Assembly (NCBI RefSeq): GCF_009720145.1
Contig: NZ_CP046252.1
Coordinates: 1,054,001-1,118,000, forward strand
DNA length: 64,000 bases
Direction: 5' to 3'
Source: Sphingobium sp. CAP-1
GTDB lineage: Bacteria > Pseudomonadota > Alphaproteobacteria > Sphingomonadales > Sphingomonadaceae
Of the stretch, positions 8,984 to 17,666 are shown piece by piece. Position 1 is the stretch's first letter. Every line of letters begins with the position of its first letter. The position numbers were made by a program, and so were the translations under genes. Below the pieces are notes generated by a model. It worked only from the letters and a program-made list of their open reading frames with translations. It had not been told where the DNA came from and did no database searches.

Positions 8984-9763
8984 ATGTCCAAAGCCAGTCC
9001 CGCCGACATCATGCCGCTTGCCACTGTGATGGCGCGGCTGCGCGATCCCGACACCGGCTGTCCCTGGGACATCGATCAGGATTTCGCCTCGATCGCGCCC
9101 TATACGATCGAGGAAGCCTATGAGGTCGCCGACGCCATTGAGCGCAACGACATTGCCGGGTTGCGCGACGAATTGGGCGACCTGCTGCTCCAGGTGGCGT
9201 TTCACAGCCGCATGGCCGAACAGGCCGGACATTTCGCGTTGCAGGATGTCATCGACGGCATCACGGAAAAGATGATCCGCCGCCATCCCCACGTCTTTGG
9301 CGAAGGCGCGAAGCGCGAGGATGGCCATGCGCAATGGGAAGCCATCAAGGCGGCCGAGCGGGCCGAAAAGGAGCCGGACCCCAGTGCGCTGGCCGGCGTG
9401 GCGATCGCCCTGCCCGCGCTGCTGCGCGCGGAGAAACTCCAGAAACGCGCGGCGCGCACCGGCTTCGACTGGCCCGACATGGTCGGCGTGATCGACAAGA
9501 TCGCGGAGGAACTGGACGAGGTGCGCGCGGCCGGGACGGCGGATGAGCGGGAGGAGGAAGTGGGCGACCTGATCTTCGCCGTCGTCAACCTCGCACGACA
9601 TCTGAAGGTCGACCCGGAAACTGCTTTGCGCAAGGCCAATGCCAAATTCGATCGGCGGTTCCGGTCGATGGAGGACATGGCCGGACCGGATTTTGCCGGC
9701 CTGTCGCTGGACGACAAGGAAGGGCTTTGGCAGCGGGCAAAGCGTCAGGAAAAAGGCGCCTGA
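8984..9763 (+). CDS. mazG: Nucleoside triphosphate pyrophosphohydrolase MazG
   Basis: 259 residues with two tandem MazG helical domains, as in E. coli MazG. The first has the Mg-binding pattern EEAYEVADAIE followed by DELGDLLLQVAFHS; the second has EELDEVRAAG and EEEVGDLIFAVVNLAR. Converts NTPs or dNTPs to monophosphates, a house-cleaning role. The 159-bp upstream region is AT-rich around 8880-8905 but no clear promoter was fixed. Confidence 0.93.
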   Translation: MSKASPADIMPLATVMARLRDPDTGCPWDIDQDFASIAPYTIEEAYEVADAIERNDIAGLRDELGDLLLQVAFHSRMAEQAGHFALQDVIDGITEKMIRRHPHVFGEGAKREDGHAQWEAIKAAERAEKEPDPSALAGVAIALPALLRAEKLQKRAARTGFDWPDMVGVIDKIAEELDEVRAAGTADEREEEVGDLIFAVVNLARHLKVDPETALRKANAKFDRRFRSMEDMAGPDFAGLSLDDKEGLWQRAKRQEKGA

Positions 9764-9823
9764 ACCGCGATCCGTCCGATTTTGAGACATGATCCAGACA
9801 GAGTTCGGAATTAAAACGTATAT

Positions 9824-9852
9824 TTGACAAGGCCTTGTAAAGACCATAGCTT
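9824..9852 (+). promoter_or_regulatory. Candidate sigma-70 promoter for the secreted TPR protein gene
   Basis: TTGACA at 9824-9829 matches the -35 consensus; after 17 bp comes TAGCTT (9847-9852), a weak -10. It lies 27 bp upstream of the ATG at 9879, and a GGAGG at 9866-9870 provides the ribosome-binding site. Confidence 0.4.
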
Positions 9853-9878
9853 TTCCTTCAACATTGGAGGAAAATGCG

Positions 9879-10409
9879 ATGCGCCTGACGATCCTTCTTC
9901 CGCTTTGCTGCGCGATTGCCGTGCCGGCCCAGGCCCAGTCGGGCATAACGGGTATCCATATCAACCTGCCGACGGCATCGTCCGCCCCGGTTGGCGGCTA
10001 TGGTCCCGATAATTTCCGTAGCGCCGGCAACGGCATGTTCCATGATATCCGGCAGGCGCAGACGCTGATCGCATCGGGCGACTATATGCAGGCAGACAGC
10101 CTGTTGGCGACACTGGTCGGCAGGACGAGCAGCCGTCAGGTCCGCTTCCTGAAGGGCGTGGCCAAGCTGGGTCTGGGCGATGCCGAAGCGGCGCGTCGCT
10201 ATTTCGAAATGAGCCTCTATCGCGGTCGCAACGGCAATCCCGGCGCCATGTCGGGACTGGCGCTGGCCGAAATCCGATTGGGCAACCGGGATGCCGCACA
10301 GGGCATATTGGAAAAGCTGCGCTATCAGCGCGCGCGGTGCGACGACAATTGCGATCGCGCCGCGCCGCTGGAACAGGCCGTGGCCGTGGTGGAAAAGGCG
10401 CTGACCTGA
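9879..10409 (+). CDS. Exported TPR-like protein of unknown function
   Basis: 176 residues starting at the ATG with GGAGG eight bases upstream (9866-9870). A signal peptide (MRLTILLPLCCAIAVPAQAQ) predicts export to the periplasm. The mature part has TPR-like helical pairs: QAQTLIASGDYMQADSLLAT, GVAKLGLGDAEAARRYFEMS and LALAEIRLGNRDAAQGILEK. A Cys pair (RCDDNC) near the C-terminus might form a disulphide. TPR domains mediate protein contacts; no partner can be named. It converges on hflX with only 17 bp between the stops. Confidence 0.75.
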   Translation: MRLTILLPLCCAIAVPAQAQSGITGIHINLPTASSAPVGGYGPDNFRSAGNGMFHDIRQAQTLIASGDYMQADSLLATLVGRTSSRQVRFLKGVAKLGLGDAEAARRYFEMSLYRGRNGNPGAMSGLALAEIRLGNRDAAQGILEKLRYQRARCDDNCDRAAPLEQAVAVVEKALT

Positions 10410-10426
10410 AGCAAAGGTCGGGTGCC

Positions 10427-11743
10427 CTATCCCCTTCCCCGCTTGGCGTACCGCGCAAAGGCGGCGTCCGACAGGCGGACATCGACGCGGCTTTCCTCGC
10501 CTTCGATCGTGGTGGACAGGACTTCGCCATGTTCGTGCAGCCAGGCCAGCGTCGCGCCGTCCGACACCGGCACCCGCAGGCCATAGACTTTCGCGCCACG
10601 GGTCATGCGGTCGCTGATCGTGCGCTGGAGCGTTTCCACCCCCTCCCCGGTCAGCGCCGAAAGGATGACGACATCGTCGCGGCGCGCCGCCTGTTCGCGG
10701 GCGAGCGCTTCATCCTCCTCGCTTAGCAGGTCGAGCTTGTTCCACGCCTCGATGATCGGCGGGGCGTCCTCGCCGGCATTCTCCCCGACCACGTTCAATT
10801 CGCCCAGCACGTCCAGCACATCGTCGCGCTGCGCTTCGCTGTCGGGATGGGCGATATCGCGGACATGGACGATGAGGTCGGCCGACAGCACCTCCTCCAG
10901 CGTCGCGCGGAAGGCAGCGATGAGCTGGGTCGGGAGGTCGGACACGAAACCGACGGTGTCGGACAGGATCGCCTTGTCCAGGCCCGGCAACACAATCTGC
11001 CGCATGGTCGGGTCGAGCGTGGCGAAAAGCAGATCCTCCGCCATGACGGCGGCGCCGGTCATGCGGTTGAACAGCGTGGATTTTCCGGCGTTGGTATAGC
11101 CGACCAGCGCGATCACCGGCCAGGGCGCGCGCTGGCGCCGGGCGCGGTGCAGGCCGCGCGTGCGCGTCACCTGATCCAGTTCGCGGCGAATTTTCGCCAT
11201 GCGATCGCGGATCATGCGGCGATCCGCCTCGATCTGGGTTTCACCGGGGCCGCCGAGGAAGCCGAAGCCGCCGCGCTGCCGCTCCAAATGGGTCCAGCTC
11301 CGCACCAGCCGGCCGGCCTGATAGTCGAGATGGGCGAGTTCGACCTGCAACCGGCCTTCATTGGTGGCGGCGCGCTCACCGAAAATTTCAAGGATCAGCC
11401 CGGTGCGGTCGATGACCTTGGCCTCGCACGCCTTTTCCAGATTGCTCTGCTGCACCGGCGACAGGCTGTTGTCGACGATGATGAGTTCGGCCTCTTCCTG
11501 ACGGGCCAGCGTCGCGATCTGGTCCACCTGTCCGCTGCCGAACAGGGTGGCGGGCTTGCGGTCGCGGACGCGAAAAGCCTGCGCAGCGCGCACGTCGATA
11601 CCAATGGCGAGGGCAAGGCCGCGCGCCTCCTCCAGCCGGGCATCGCTGTCGCGACGGTCGGCATTATGGGTTTCGGCATGAACGACGACAGCGCGCGCGC
11701 CGCGCGCCACTTCGTCATCGGAGTCGCGGTTGAATATGGCCAT
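10427..11743 (-). CDS. hflX: Ribosome-associated GTPase HflX
   Basis: 438 residues. The N-terminal HflX domain includes LFGSGQVDQI, IIVDNSLSPVQQSNLEK and a helical arm with GFLGGPGETQIEADRR; the G domain has P-loop GYTNAGKST, DTVGFVSDLP and a G4-like AWNKLDLL. HflX splits stalled ribosomes and sits next to hfq in many Proteobacteria, as here (65 bp downstream of hfq, same strand). Confidence 0.95.
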   Translation of the reverse strand: MAIFNRDSDDEVARGARAVVVHAETHNADRRDSDARLEEARGLALAIGIDVRAAQAFRVRDRKPATLFGSGQVDQIATLARQEEAELIIVDNSLSPVQQSNLEKACEAKVIDRTGLILEIFGERAATNEGRLQVELAHLDYQAGRLVRSWTHLERQRGGFGFLGGPGETQIEADRRMIRDRMAKIRRELDQVTRTRGLHRARRQRAPWPVIALVGYTNAGKSTLFNRMTGAAVMAEDLLFATLDPTMRQIVLPGLDKAILSDTVGFVSDLPTQLIAAFRATLEEVLSADLIVHVRDIAHPDSEAQRDDVLDVLGELNVVGENAGEDAPPIIEAWNKLDLLSEEDEALAREQAARRDDVVILSALTGEGVETLQRTISDRMTRGAKVYGLRVPVSDGATLAWLHEHGEVLSTTIEGEESRVDVRLSDAAFARYAKRGRG

Positions 11744-11808
11744 GAATGTTTAGAGCATCTTGCCGCGATCCGGTCCACCATGGGGCGGACCGGACGCTGG
11801 ACAGACGA

Positions 11809-12291
11809 TCAGTCGTCCTGTTCATTCTCGCCGCTGAGGTCGAGCGCATGGAGCGGCTGGACCGTCGAAATGGCGTGTTTGTAGACGAGCTGGACCATGC
11901 CATCGCGTTCGAGCAACATGCAAAACAGGTCGAAAGCGGCGATTTCACCCTGGAGCATCACGCCGTTGACCAGGAACATCGTCACCGGGCTGCCCGACTT
12001 GCGGACGGCGGAGAGGAAGATTTCCTGAAGCAGCTTCGACTTGCCATTGCCGTCGCTGGCCTTGCGCAAATCGGTCAGGTCCATCGATGCCGCCGGCATC
12101 ACCGTGGAAATGGCGTGCTTGTAGACCAGTTGCGACTGGCCATCGCGGCGCAGCAGCACGGAGAAATTGTCAAACCAGGTGATGATGCCCTGAAGCTTCA
12201 CGCCCTTGACCAGAAACATGGTGACGGGGGTCTTGCTCTTGCGCAGGCTGTTCAGGAAGATGTCCTGAAGATTATTCACTTTGTCGGCCAT
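11809..12291 (-). CDS. hfq: Hfq RNA chaperone with two tandem Sm domains
   Basis: 160 residues, about twice the length of a typical ~80-residue Hfq. Two complete Hfq repeats lie 80 residues apart: residues 8-66 ([10 protein letters not shown] ... YKHAISTV) and 88-146 ([10 protein letters not shown] ... YKHAISTV), both with the Sm1 Q-x-x-F-L region and the Sm2 YKHAIS motif. A charged linker of ~20 residues joins them and the tail is acidic (SGENEQDD). Hfq pairs small RNAs with mRNAs; canonical Hfq is a hexamer, so a tandem protein could form a trimer of dimers. I recall tandem Hfq being noted for Novosphingobium. Upstream is ntrX, downstream hflX. Confidence 0.96.
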   Translation of the reverse strand: MADKVNNLQDIFLNSLRKSKTPVTMFLVKGVKLQGIITWFDNFSVLLRRDGQSQLVYKHAISTVMPAASMDLTDLRKASDGNGKSKLLQEIFLSAVRKSGSPVTMFLVNGVMLQGEIAAFDLFCMLLERDGMVQLVYKHAISTVQPLHALDLSGENEQDD

Positions 12292-12441
12292 GGTCGGTGC
12301 CAGTCCACTATTCTTGGCGGGACGTTACCCGCTCTCGCACCCTTAAGCAGGATGTCTTGCCTGCCCCCGCGTACCGGGAGCGAGGGCAGTTCTACCGCAA
12401 TTGCGAAGAGCCGTCCATGGCCGAGACGCGCGACGGCAAAT

Positions 12442-12475
12442 TTCCGCAAGGCTTTGCCGAAAAAGCCCTGCGGAA
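12442..12475 (-). terminator. Hairpin after ntrX, possible terminator
   Basis: Fourteen-base arms (12442-12455 and 12462-12475) pair with one G-T wobble around a 6-nt loop, beginning 7 bp beyond the ntrX stop. There is no good T-run beyond the hairpin, so it may attenuate or protect the 3' end rather than terminate fully. Confidence 0.45.
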
Positions 12476-12481
12476 CCGCGC

Positions 12482-13852
12482 CTATTCCTTGCCCTCGGTA
12501 ATGCCCAGCAGCTTCAATTTGCGATGCAGCGCCGATCGCTCCATGCCGATGAAGGTGGCGGTGCGCGAAATATTGCCGGAGAAGCGACGGATCTGGATGC
12601 GCAGATATTCGCGCTCGAAACTCTCGCGCGCCTCGCGGAGCGGCGCCCCCATGATGGCGGACTGGCCGATCCCCTCCCCGCCGCCGCCGCTGGTCAGTTC
12701 CGATGGCAGCATATCGAGTTCGATCCGGGCGATGCGGTCGCCCGGCGCCAGGATCATCGTGCGTTCGATGACGTTGCGCAACTGGCGGACATTGCCGGGC
12801 CATTCATTGGCCTGAAGCGCGGCCATGGCGTCGCTGGCGATTTCGGGCGGGGGCACGCGCCGGTCGGCGGCGAAGCGGGCGAGATAATGTTCGACCAGCG
12901 GCGGAATATCGTCGCGCCGTTCCGACAAGGGCGGGATGGCGAGCGGCACCACATTGAGCCGGTAGAAGAGATCCTCGCGGAAGCGACGCTCCTCAATCTC
13001 GCTCGACAGGTTGCGCGCGGTGGAGGAGATGACGCGCACATCCACCTTCACCTGACGCTGGCCGCCGACGCGGGTGAAGCTCTGATCGGTCAGCACGCGC
13101 AGGATCTTGCCCTGCGTCGTCAGCGGCATGTCGGCGATCTCGTCCAGATAGAGGGTGCCGCCATGCGACTGTTCCAGGAAGCCGGGGCGAACCAGGCCGC
13201 TGGGGTCCTCGATACCGAACAGTTCCTCCTCGACCCGGTCGGGGTCCATCCGCGCGGCAGCAACGATGATGAAGGGCGAATCGGCCCGGCCGCTCCAGCT
13301 ATGGAGCATTCGCGCGGCGACCTCCTTGCCCACCCCGGCCGGCCCGGAAATGAGGACGCGGCTGCCGGTGCCGGCGACCTTCTTGATCGTGGCGCGGACG
13401 CTGTTGATCGAAGCGGAGGTGCCGGTCAGTTCGTCATCCTGCCCGAAGCGGGCGCGCAGCACCTGATTTTCGCGCCGCAGCCGTTCCGTTTCGGTCGCAC
13501 GGCTGACGAGATGGAGCAGGCGATCGGCCTCGAACGGCTTTTCGATGAAGTCGGCCGCGCCCTTGCGGATCGCGGCGACCGCCGTGTCGATATTGCCATG
13601 GCCGGAAATCATCAGGACCGGGACGCTGGGGTCGCGCCGCTTGATCTCCTCCAGCAATTCGAGGCCATCCATGCGCGAACCTTGCAGCCACACGTCGAGC
13701 AGCACCAGCGAGGGGCGGCGCGCATCCAGCGCATCGATCGCGCTGTCGCTGTTGGCGGCGGTGCGGGTGGTGAAGCCTTCATCCTCAAGGACGCCCGCGA
13801 CCAGATCGCGAATATCCTCTTCATCGTCGACTATCAGAATATCAAGCGCCAT
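12482..13852 (-). CDS. ntrX: NtrX response regulator (AAA+ without GAFTGA)
   Basis: 456 residues: receiver domain 1-120 (DDEEDIRD acidic pocket, phospho-acceptor in LVLLDVWLQG, KPF lysine), AAA+ domain ~140-370 (Walker A-like SGPAGVGKE, Walker B GTLYLDEIADMP) and a Fis-type HTH (GNISRTATFIGMERSALHRK). The sigma-54 contact loop is missing: after ELFG the sequence runs IEDPSGLVRPGFLE instead of GAFTGA, as known for alphaproteobacterial NtrX, which is thought to act without sigma-54. Partner of NtrY, whose gene it overlaps by 11 bp. Confidence 0.94.
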   Translation of the reverse strand: MALDILIVDDEEDIRDLVAGVLEDEGFTTRTAANSDSAIDALDARRPSLVLLDVWLQGSRMDGLELLEEIKRRDPSVPVLMISGHGNIDTAVAAIRKGAADFIEKPFEADRLLHLVSRATETERLRRENQVLRARFGQDDELTGTSASINSVRATIKKVAGTGSRVLISGPAGVGKEVAARMLHSWSGRADSPFIIVAAARMDPDRVEEELFGIEDPSGLVRPGFLEQSHGGTLYLDEIADMPLTTQGKILRVLTDQSFTRVGGQRQVKVDVRVISSTARNLSSEIEERRFREDLFYRLNVVPLAIPPLSERRDDIPPLVEHYLARFAADRRVPPPEIASDAMAALQANEWPGNVRQLRNVIERTMILAPGDRIARIELDMLPSELTSGGGGEGIGQSAIMGAPLREARESFEREYLRIQIRRFSGNISRTATFIGMERSALHRKLKLLGITEGKE

Positions 13853-16109
13853 TGGCCGTCACTTTTCCCGTCATTTTACCCTGGGGCATGGCGATTACCT
13901 GCCCCTCTTCCAGTTTTTCGAGCGCCCCCGCTGCGAAACGGAGGGTCACTTGTGCGCCGCCCCCCTCGGCATCGTCGAAGCGTATCTCCCCCAGATGCTC
14001 CTCGACAATCTTCTTGACGATGGCCAGCCCCAGACCCGTCCCCTTGGACCGCGTCGTCATATAGGGTTCCAATATCCGGTCGCGTTCCGGCGGCAGGCCG
14101 ATGCCGTCGTCGCGCACGGTGATGACGATGTCCTCGCCCTGCCGAACCAGCGCCATGCGGACATGGCCTCGCGGTCCGCCTTCATCAATAACGCTTTTTG
14201 GTTCAATGGCTTCAACAGCATTTTTGACAATATTTGTCAGCGCCTGCCCCAATTGGCGCCGGTCGCAGACCAGTTCCAGATCGGGGATGTCGGCCTGATA
14301 TTCGAAGCGGATGTCGGGATGCGCGACTTCGTGCAGGAACAGGGCGTGGCGGGCGATGTCGCCCACCGCCTCGCGCCGGAACACGGGCTTGGGCATCCGC
14401 GCGAAGGAGGAAAATTCATCGACGATGCGGCGCAAATCGCCCACCTGCCGGACGATCGTGCCGGTCAGCCGGGTGAAGGTCGCCCGGTCGCTCGTCACTT
14501 CATCGGCATAGCGGCGCTGGAGCCGCTCGGCGGCCAACTGGATAGGCGTCAGCGGGTTCTTGATCTCATGCGCGATGCGGCGCGCAACGTCGGACCAGGC
14601 GGCGCGGCGCTGGTCGGACAGTTGCTGGGTGATGTCGTCAAAGGTCAGGATGTGGCGCGACGCGTCCTGCGCGACCTTCACCGCCAATGTCCGCAGATCG
14701 CCATGGGCGCGCACCTGAACGATGCCGGCATCCTCTTCCGACAGCAGGAAATCGGCCAGTTCGGGCGACACGTCCGACAGCGGGCGACCGACCGGATCAT
14801 CCCCCTCCTCCACCAGGATCGCGGCGGCCGAGCTGTTGAGCAACAGGATCACACCCTGAAGATCGACCGACAGCACGCCGGCGCTGACGCCCGACAGGAT
14901 CGCCTCGATAAAGGCGCGGCGTTCGCCCAACTGGTTGTTGGCGGCGACCAGCGCGCCGGTCTGCGCCTCCAGCCTCTGGGTCATGCGGTTGAAGGCGGAG
15001 GCCAGCGTGCCGATCTCGTCCCGGCTCTGGGACGCGGTGACGCGCGCCGACAGATCGCCCGCGGTCACGCGCCGCGCCGCCGTCACCAGTTCATTGACCG
15101 GGCGGACCATCCAGTCGGCGACCGCCAGCGCGATATAAACGGCCACGCCGACCAGCAGCAGCGATCCGACGAACAGGGCGATGTTGAAGCGCAACTGGAG
15201 CGCACGCGATTGCGCGGCGAACTGGTCATAGTCGGCGATCACCTTCTGCGCCCGCTCGACATTGGAGAAGGACCAGCTTTCCGCGTTGCGGGTGGCGAAG
15301 AGATAGATTTTCGATCCGGGATAAAGGAGCGTCACCGCCTCGATCTGCTTGGGGCGTGCCTGCACCACGACATTCTCGCCCGCGGCCAGCCGTTTCACCA
15401 CATCGGCGCTCAGCATTTCCGACGAAGGCCGGTTTTCCGGGTCGACCGTGGCGGCGGTGCGGGCAATGCCATCCTTGCCCACCTCTATGATCGCCGAACG
15501 GTTCAGTTTCCGGGTGACGACCTGATAGATATAGCCTTCGGCAAAGCGCGGGCTGTTGACCTTCGACTGGTTCAGATAGTCGCGCAGGTCGCCCGCCATG
15601 GTGACGGTTTCATCCCCAACCTCGCGCAAATTGGCCTCATAATAGCCGCGCGCCAGATCGCCGGCATTTTGCAGCATCCCGCGCGCGCTATCCGAAAACC
15701 AGAATTGCACGCCATATTGGAACAGCAGCGACGCAAAGATCACCACCAGCAGCATCGGCACGCTCGCCACGATCGAGAAGATGGCGACCAGACGGACATG
15801 CAACTGGCCATCGCTGCCAATCGCCGATTCGATCGCACGCCGTTTGGCGACACGGCGGCCGAGCAACACCAGCAGCGCGATCGCCGGCACCAGATTGGCC
15901 ACCAGCAGCAGGGCGACGATCGGCGGCGTCAGCAGCGCATAGGAGCCGGCGCTGTCCGACAGGAGATGATAGGTCAGCCCCGCCATCCCCAGGAAAATGG
16001 CGAGCGTCACCCCCTCCACCAGCGCGGCAAGGCGGCCGTGGCGCAGGAAAAGCGGCACGCGCCTCCGCCATGCCGATGCCCGCCGGGGGAGTGTGGTCGC
16101 GCCGTTCAT
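13842..16109 (-). CDS. ntrY: NtrY sensor histidine kinase
   Basis: 755 residues from the ATG at 16109; an in-frame GTG at 16148 would add 13. Domain order: N-terminal membrane segments (about 30-130) around a periplasmic sensor region, a further membrane segment near 300-320 (LFVGSLLLVGVAVYIALAVA), HAMP (RPVNELVTAARRV), PAS, then the HisKA H-box (RRIAHEIKNPLTPIQLAAER) and HATPase (NIVKNAVEAIEP, DDGIGLP, GTGLGLAIVKK). Signals redox or nitrogen state to NtrX. A 60-bp AT-rich patch (14181-14240, about 33% G+C) falls on the N-box coding sequence. Confidence 0.94.
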   Translation of the reverse strand: MNGATTLPRRASAWRRRVPLFLRHGRLAALVEGVTLAIFLGMAGLTYHLLSDSAGSYALLTPPIVALLLVANLVPAIALLVLLGRRVAKRRAIESAIGSDGQLHVRLVAIFSIVASVPMLLVVIFASLLFQYGVQFWFSDSARGMLQNAGDLARGYYEANLREVGDETVTMAGDLRDYLNQSKVNSPRFAEGYIYQVVTRKLNRSAIIEVGKDGIARTAATVDPENRPSSEMLSADVVKRLAAGENVVVQARPKQIEAVTLLYPGSKIYLFATRNAESWSFSNVERAQKVIADYDQFAAQSRALQLRFNIALFVGSLLLVGVAVYIALAVADWMVRPVNELVTAARRVTAGDLSARVTASQSRDEIGTLASAFNRMTQRLEAQTGALVAANNQLGERRAFIEAILSGVSAGVLSVDLQGVILLLNSSAAAILVEEGDDPVGRPLSDVSPELADFLLSEEDAGIVQVRAHGDLRTLAVKVAQDASRHILTFDDITQQLSDQRRAAWSDVARRIAHEIKNPLTPIQLAAERLQRRYADEVTSDRATFTRLTGTIVRQVGDLRRIVDEFSSFARMPKPVFRREAVGDIARHALFLHEVAHPDIRFEYQADIPDLELVCDRRQLGQALTNIVKNAVEAIEPKSVIDEGGPRGHVRMALVRQGEDIVITVRDDGIGLPPERDRILEPYMTTRSKGTGLGLAIVKKIVEEHLGEIRFDDAEGGGAQVTLRFAAGALEKLEEGQVIAMPQGKMTGKVTANGA

Positions 16110-16220
16110 AGTGGCTTTGTTACAACAACCCCGTGCCCGCTCAAACACAGTATTTTGCCGAAGGGCATGTCGTTGGTCGACGCAGCCTGTCGGTTCGTCC
16201 TGATTTGCGACTGATCCCGA

Positions 16221-17666
16221 TCAATCCTGCACGCGCAGTTGCAACGGGTCGAGGCCATAGTCGGTCAGCTTCTTGCGCAGCGTGTTGCGGTTGATCCCCA
16301 GCAGGCCGGCGGCGCGAATCTGATTGCCGTCGACGCTGGCCAGCACTTCCTGCAACAGGATCGGCTCGACCACCGCCAACAGATCGTCATGCAGGCTGCG
16401 CTGCGGCTGGCCCAGGCCGATGCCGACCTGACGTCTGGCCCAGTCCCGCACGGCATGGGCGAGCTGATCGGCGGGCGCGGCATAATCGGCGGGCATCGCG
16501 TCGATCGGCAGCATGTTCCGCAGCATGTCGGCGGTGATGACATTTTCGCGACTGAGGACCGACAGCCGCTGCATCATATTCTGCAATTCGCGGACATTGC
16601 CGGGCCAGTGCCAGACCATCAGCAATTGCGCCGCATCGTCGGCCAGCGCCTTGCGCGGCAGCCCTTCCTGCGCGGCGCGCTCCAGAAAATGGCGGGCGAG
16701 CAGGATCACATCCTCGCGCCGCTCGCGCAGGGCCGGCAGCGCGATCGGCACGACGTTCAGGCGATAATAGAGATCCTGCCGGAAACGCCCTTCCTCGATC
16801 AGTTGGGGCAGATCCTTGTTGGTCGCGGCAATGATGCGGACATTGACCCGCACCGGCTTCGATCCGCCCACCGTCGTCACCTCGCCCGACTGGAGGACGC
16901 GCAGCAGCCGGGTCTGCGCCTCCATCGGCATGTCGCCGATTTCGTCGAGGAACAAAGTGCCGCCCTGCGCCTGTTCAAACTTGCCGGCGGTGCGGGCATG
17001 GGCACCGGTGAAGGCGCCTTTTTCATAGCCGAACAGTTCCGCCTCGATCAGTTCGCGCGGAATGGCGGCCATGTTGATCGGCACGAAGGGCTTGGTGCGG
17101 CGCTGGCCCAGGCTGTGGATCGCTTCGGCCACCAGTTCCTTGCCGGTCCCCGATTCGCCCAGCACCAGGATGGACAGGTCGTTGGACAGGACGCGGGCGA
17201 TGGTGCGATAGACTTCCTGCATCGCCGGCGATCGGCCCACCAGCGGCAGCCCGTCATGCGGCAGCCCCGCTTCCCCGCCCGCTTCCTCCGCGCTCTGTCG
17301 GGTGCCGAGCGCATCGGCGACGGCGCGCGTCAGTTCGTTGAGGTCGAAGGGTTTGGGCAGATATTCGAACGCGCCCTTTTCGGTCGCGCGGATCGCAGTG
17401 TTAAGCGTGTTCTGCGCGGACAGGACGATGACGTTGAGGTCCGGCCGCATTTCCAATATGTCGGCCACGCCGTCCAGCCCGTCGCCATCGGGCAGCATCA
17501 CATCGGTAATCAGCACGTCGGGCGCGAAACTGTCCATCAGCGCGGCGCGCTCCCGGATCGAGGCGGCGGTCTTGACCTTATGCCCCTGCCGCCGCAGCGC
17601 CTCCCCCACCACCACGCAGATGGCGGGATCATCATCCACCACCAGGATCGCGCCGGTCGCCGCCAT
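16221..17666 (-). CDS. ntrC: NtrC nitrogen regulator (sigma-54 activator)
   Basis: 481 residues: receiver domain (VVDDDPAI, phospho-Asp in [12 protein letters not shown]), AAA+ domain with Walker A GESGTGKE, an intact GAFTGA loop ([13 protein letters not shown]) and Walker [11 protein letters not shown], and a C-terminal Fis HTH ([18 protein letters not shown]). Activates sigma-54 promoters of nitrogen assimilation genes. The ATG at 17666 overlaps the ntrB stop by one base; a GTG one codon upstream is also possible. Followed by a 111-bp gap before ntrY. Confidence 0.95.
   Translation of the reverse strand: MAATGAILVVDDDPAICVVVGEALRRQGHKVKTAASIRERAALMDSFAPDVLITDVMLPDGDGLDGVADILEMRPDLNVIVLSAQNTLNTAIRATEKGAFEYLPKPFDLNELTRAVADALGTRQSAEEAGGEAGLPHDGLPLVGRSPAMQEVYRTIARVLSNDLSILVLGESGTGKELVAEAIHSLGQRRTKPFVPINMAAIPRELIEAELFGYEKGAFTGAHARTAGKFEQAQGGTLFLDEIGDMPMEAQTRLLRVLQSGEVTTVGGSKPVRVNVRIIAATNKDLPQLIEEGRFRQDLYYRLNVVPIALPALRERREDVILLARHFLERAAQEGLPRKALADDAAQLLMVWHWPGNVRELQNMMQRLSVLSRENVITADMLRNMLPIDAMPADYAAPADQLAHAVRDWARRQVGIGLGQPQRSLHDDLLAVVEPILLQEVLASVDGNQIRAAGLLGINRNTLRKKLTDYGLDPLQLRVQD

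Noticed and set aside
13545..16214. An 889-codon + strand frame opposite ntrX/ntrY
   Set aside because: Antisense shadow; NtrY and NtrX have all their domains in the - strand frames.
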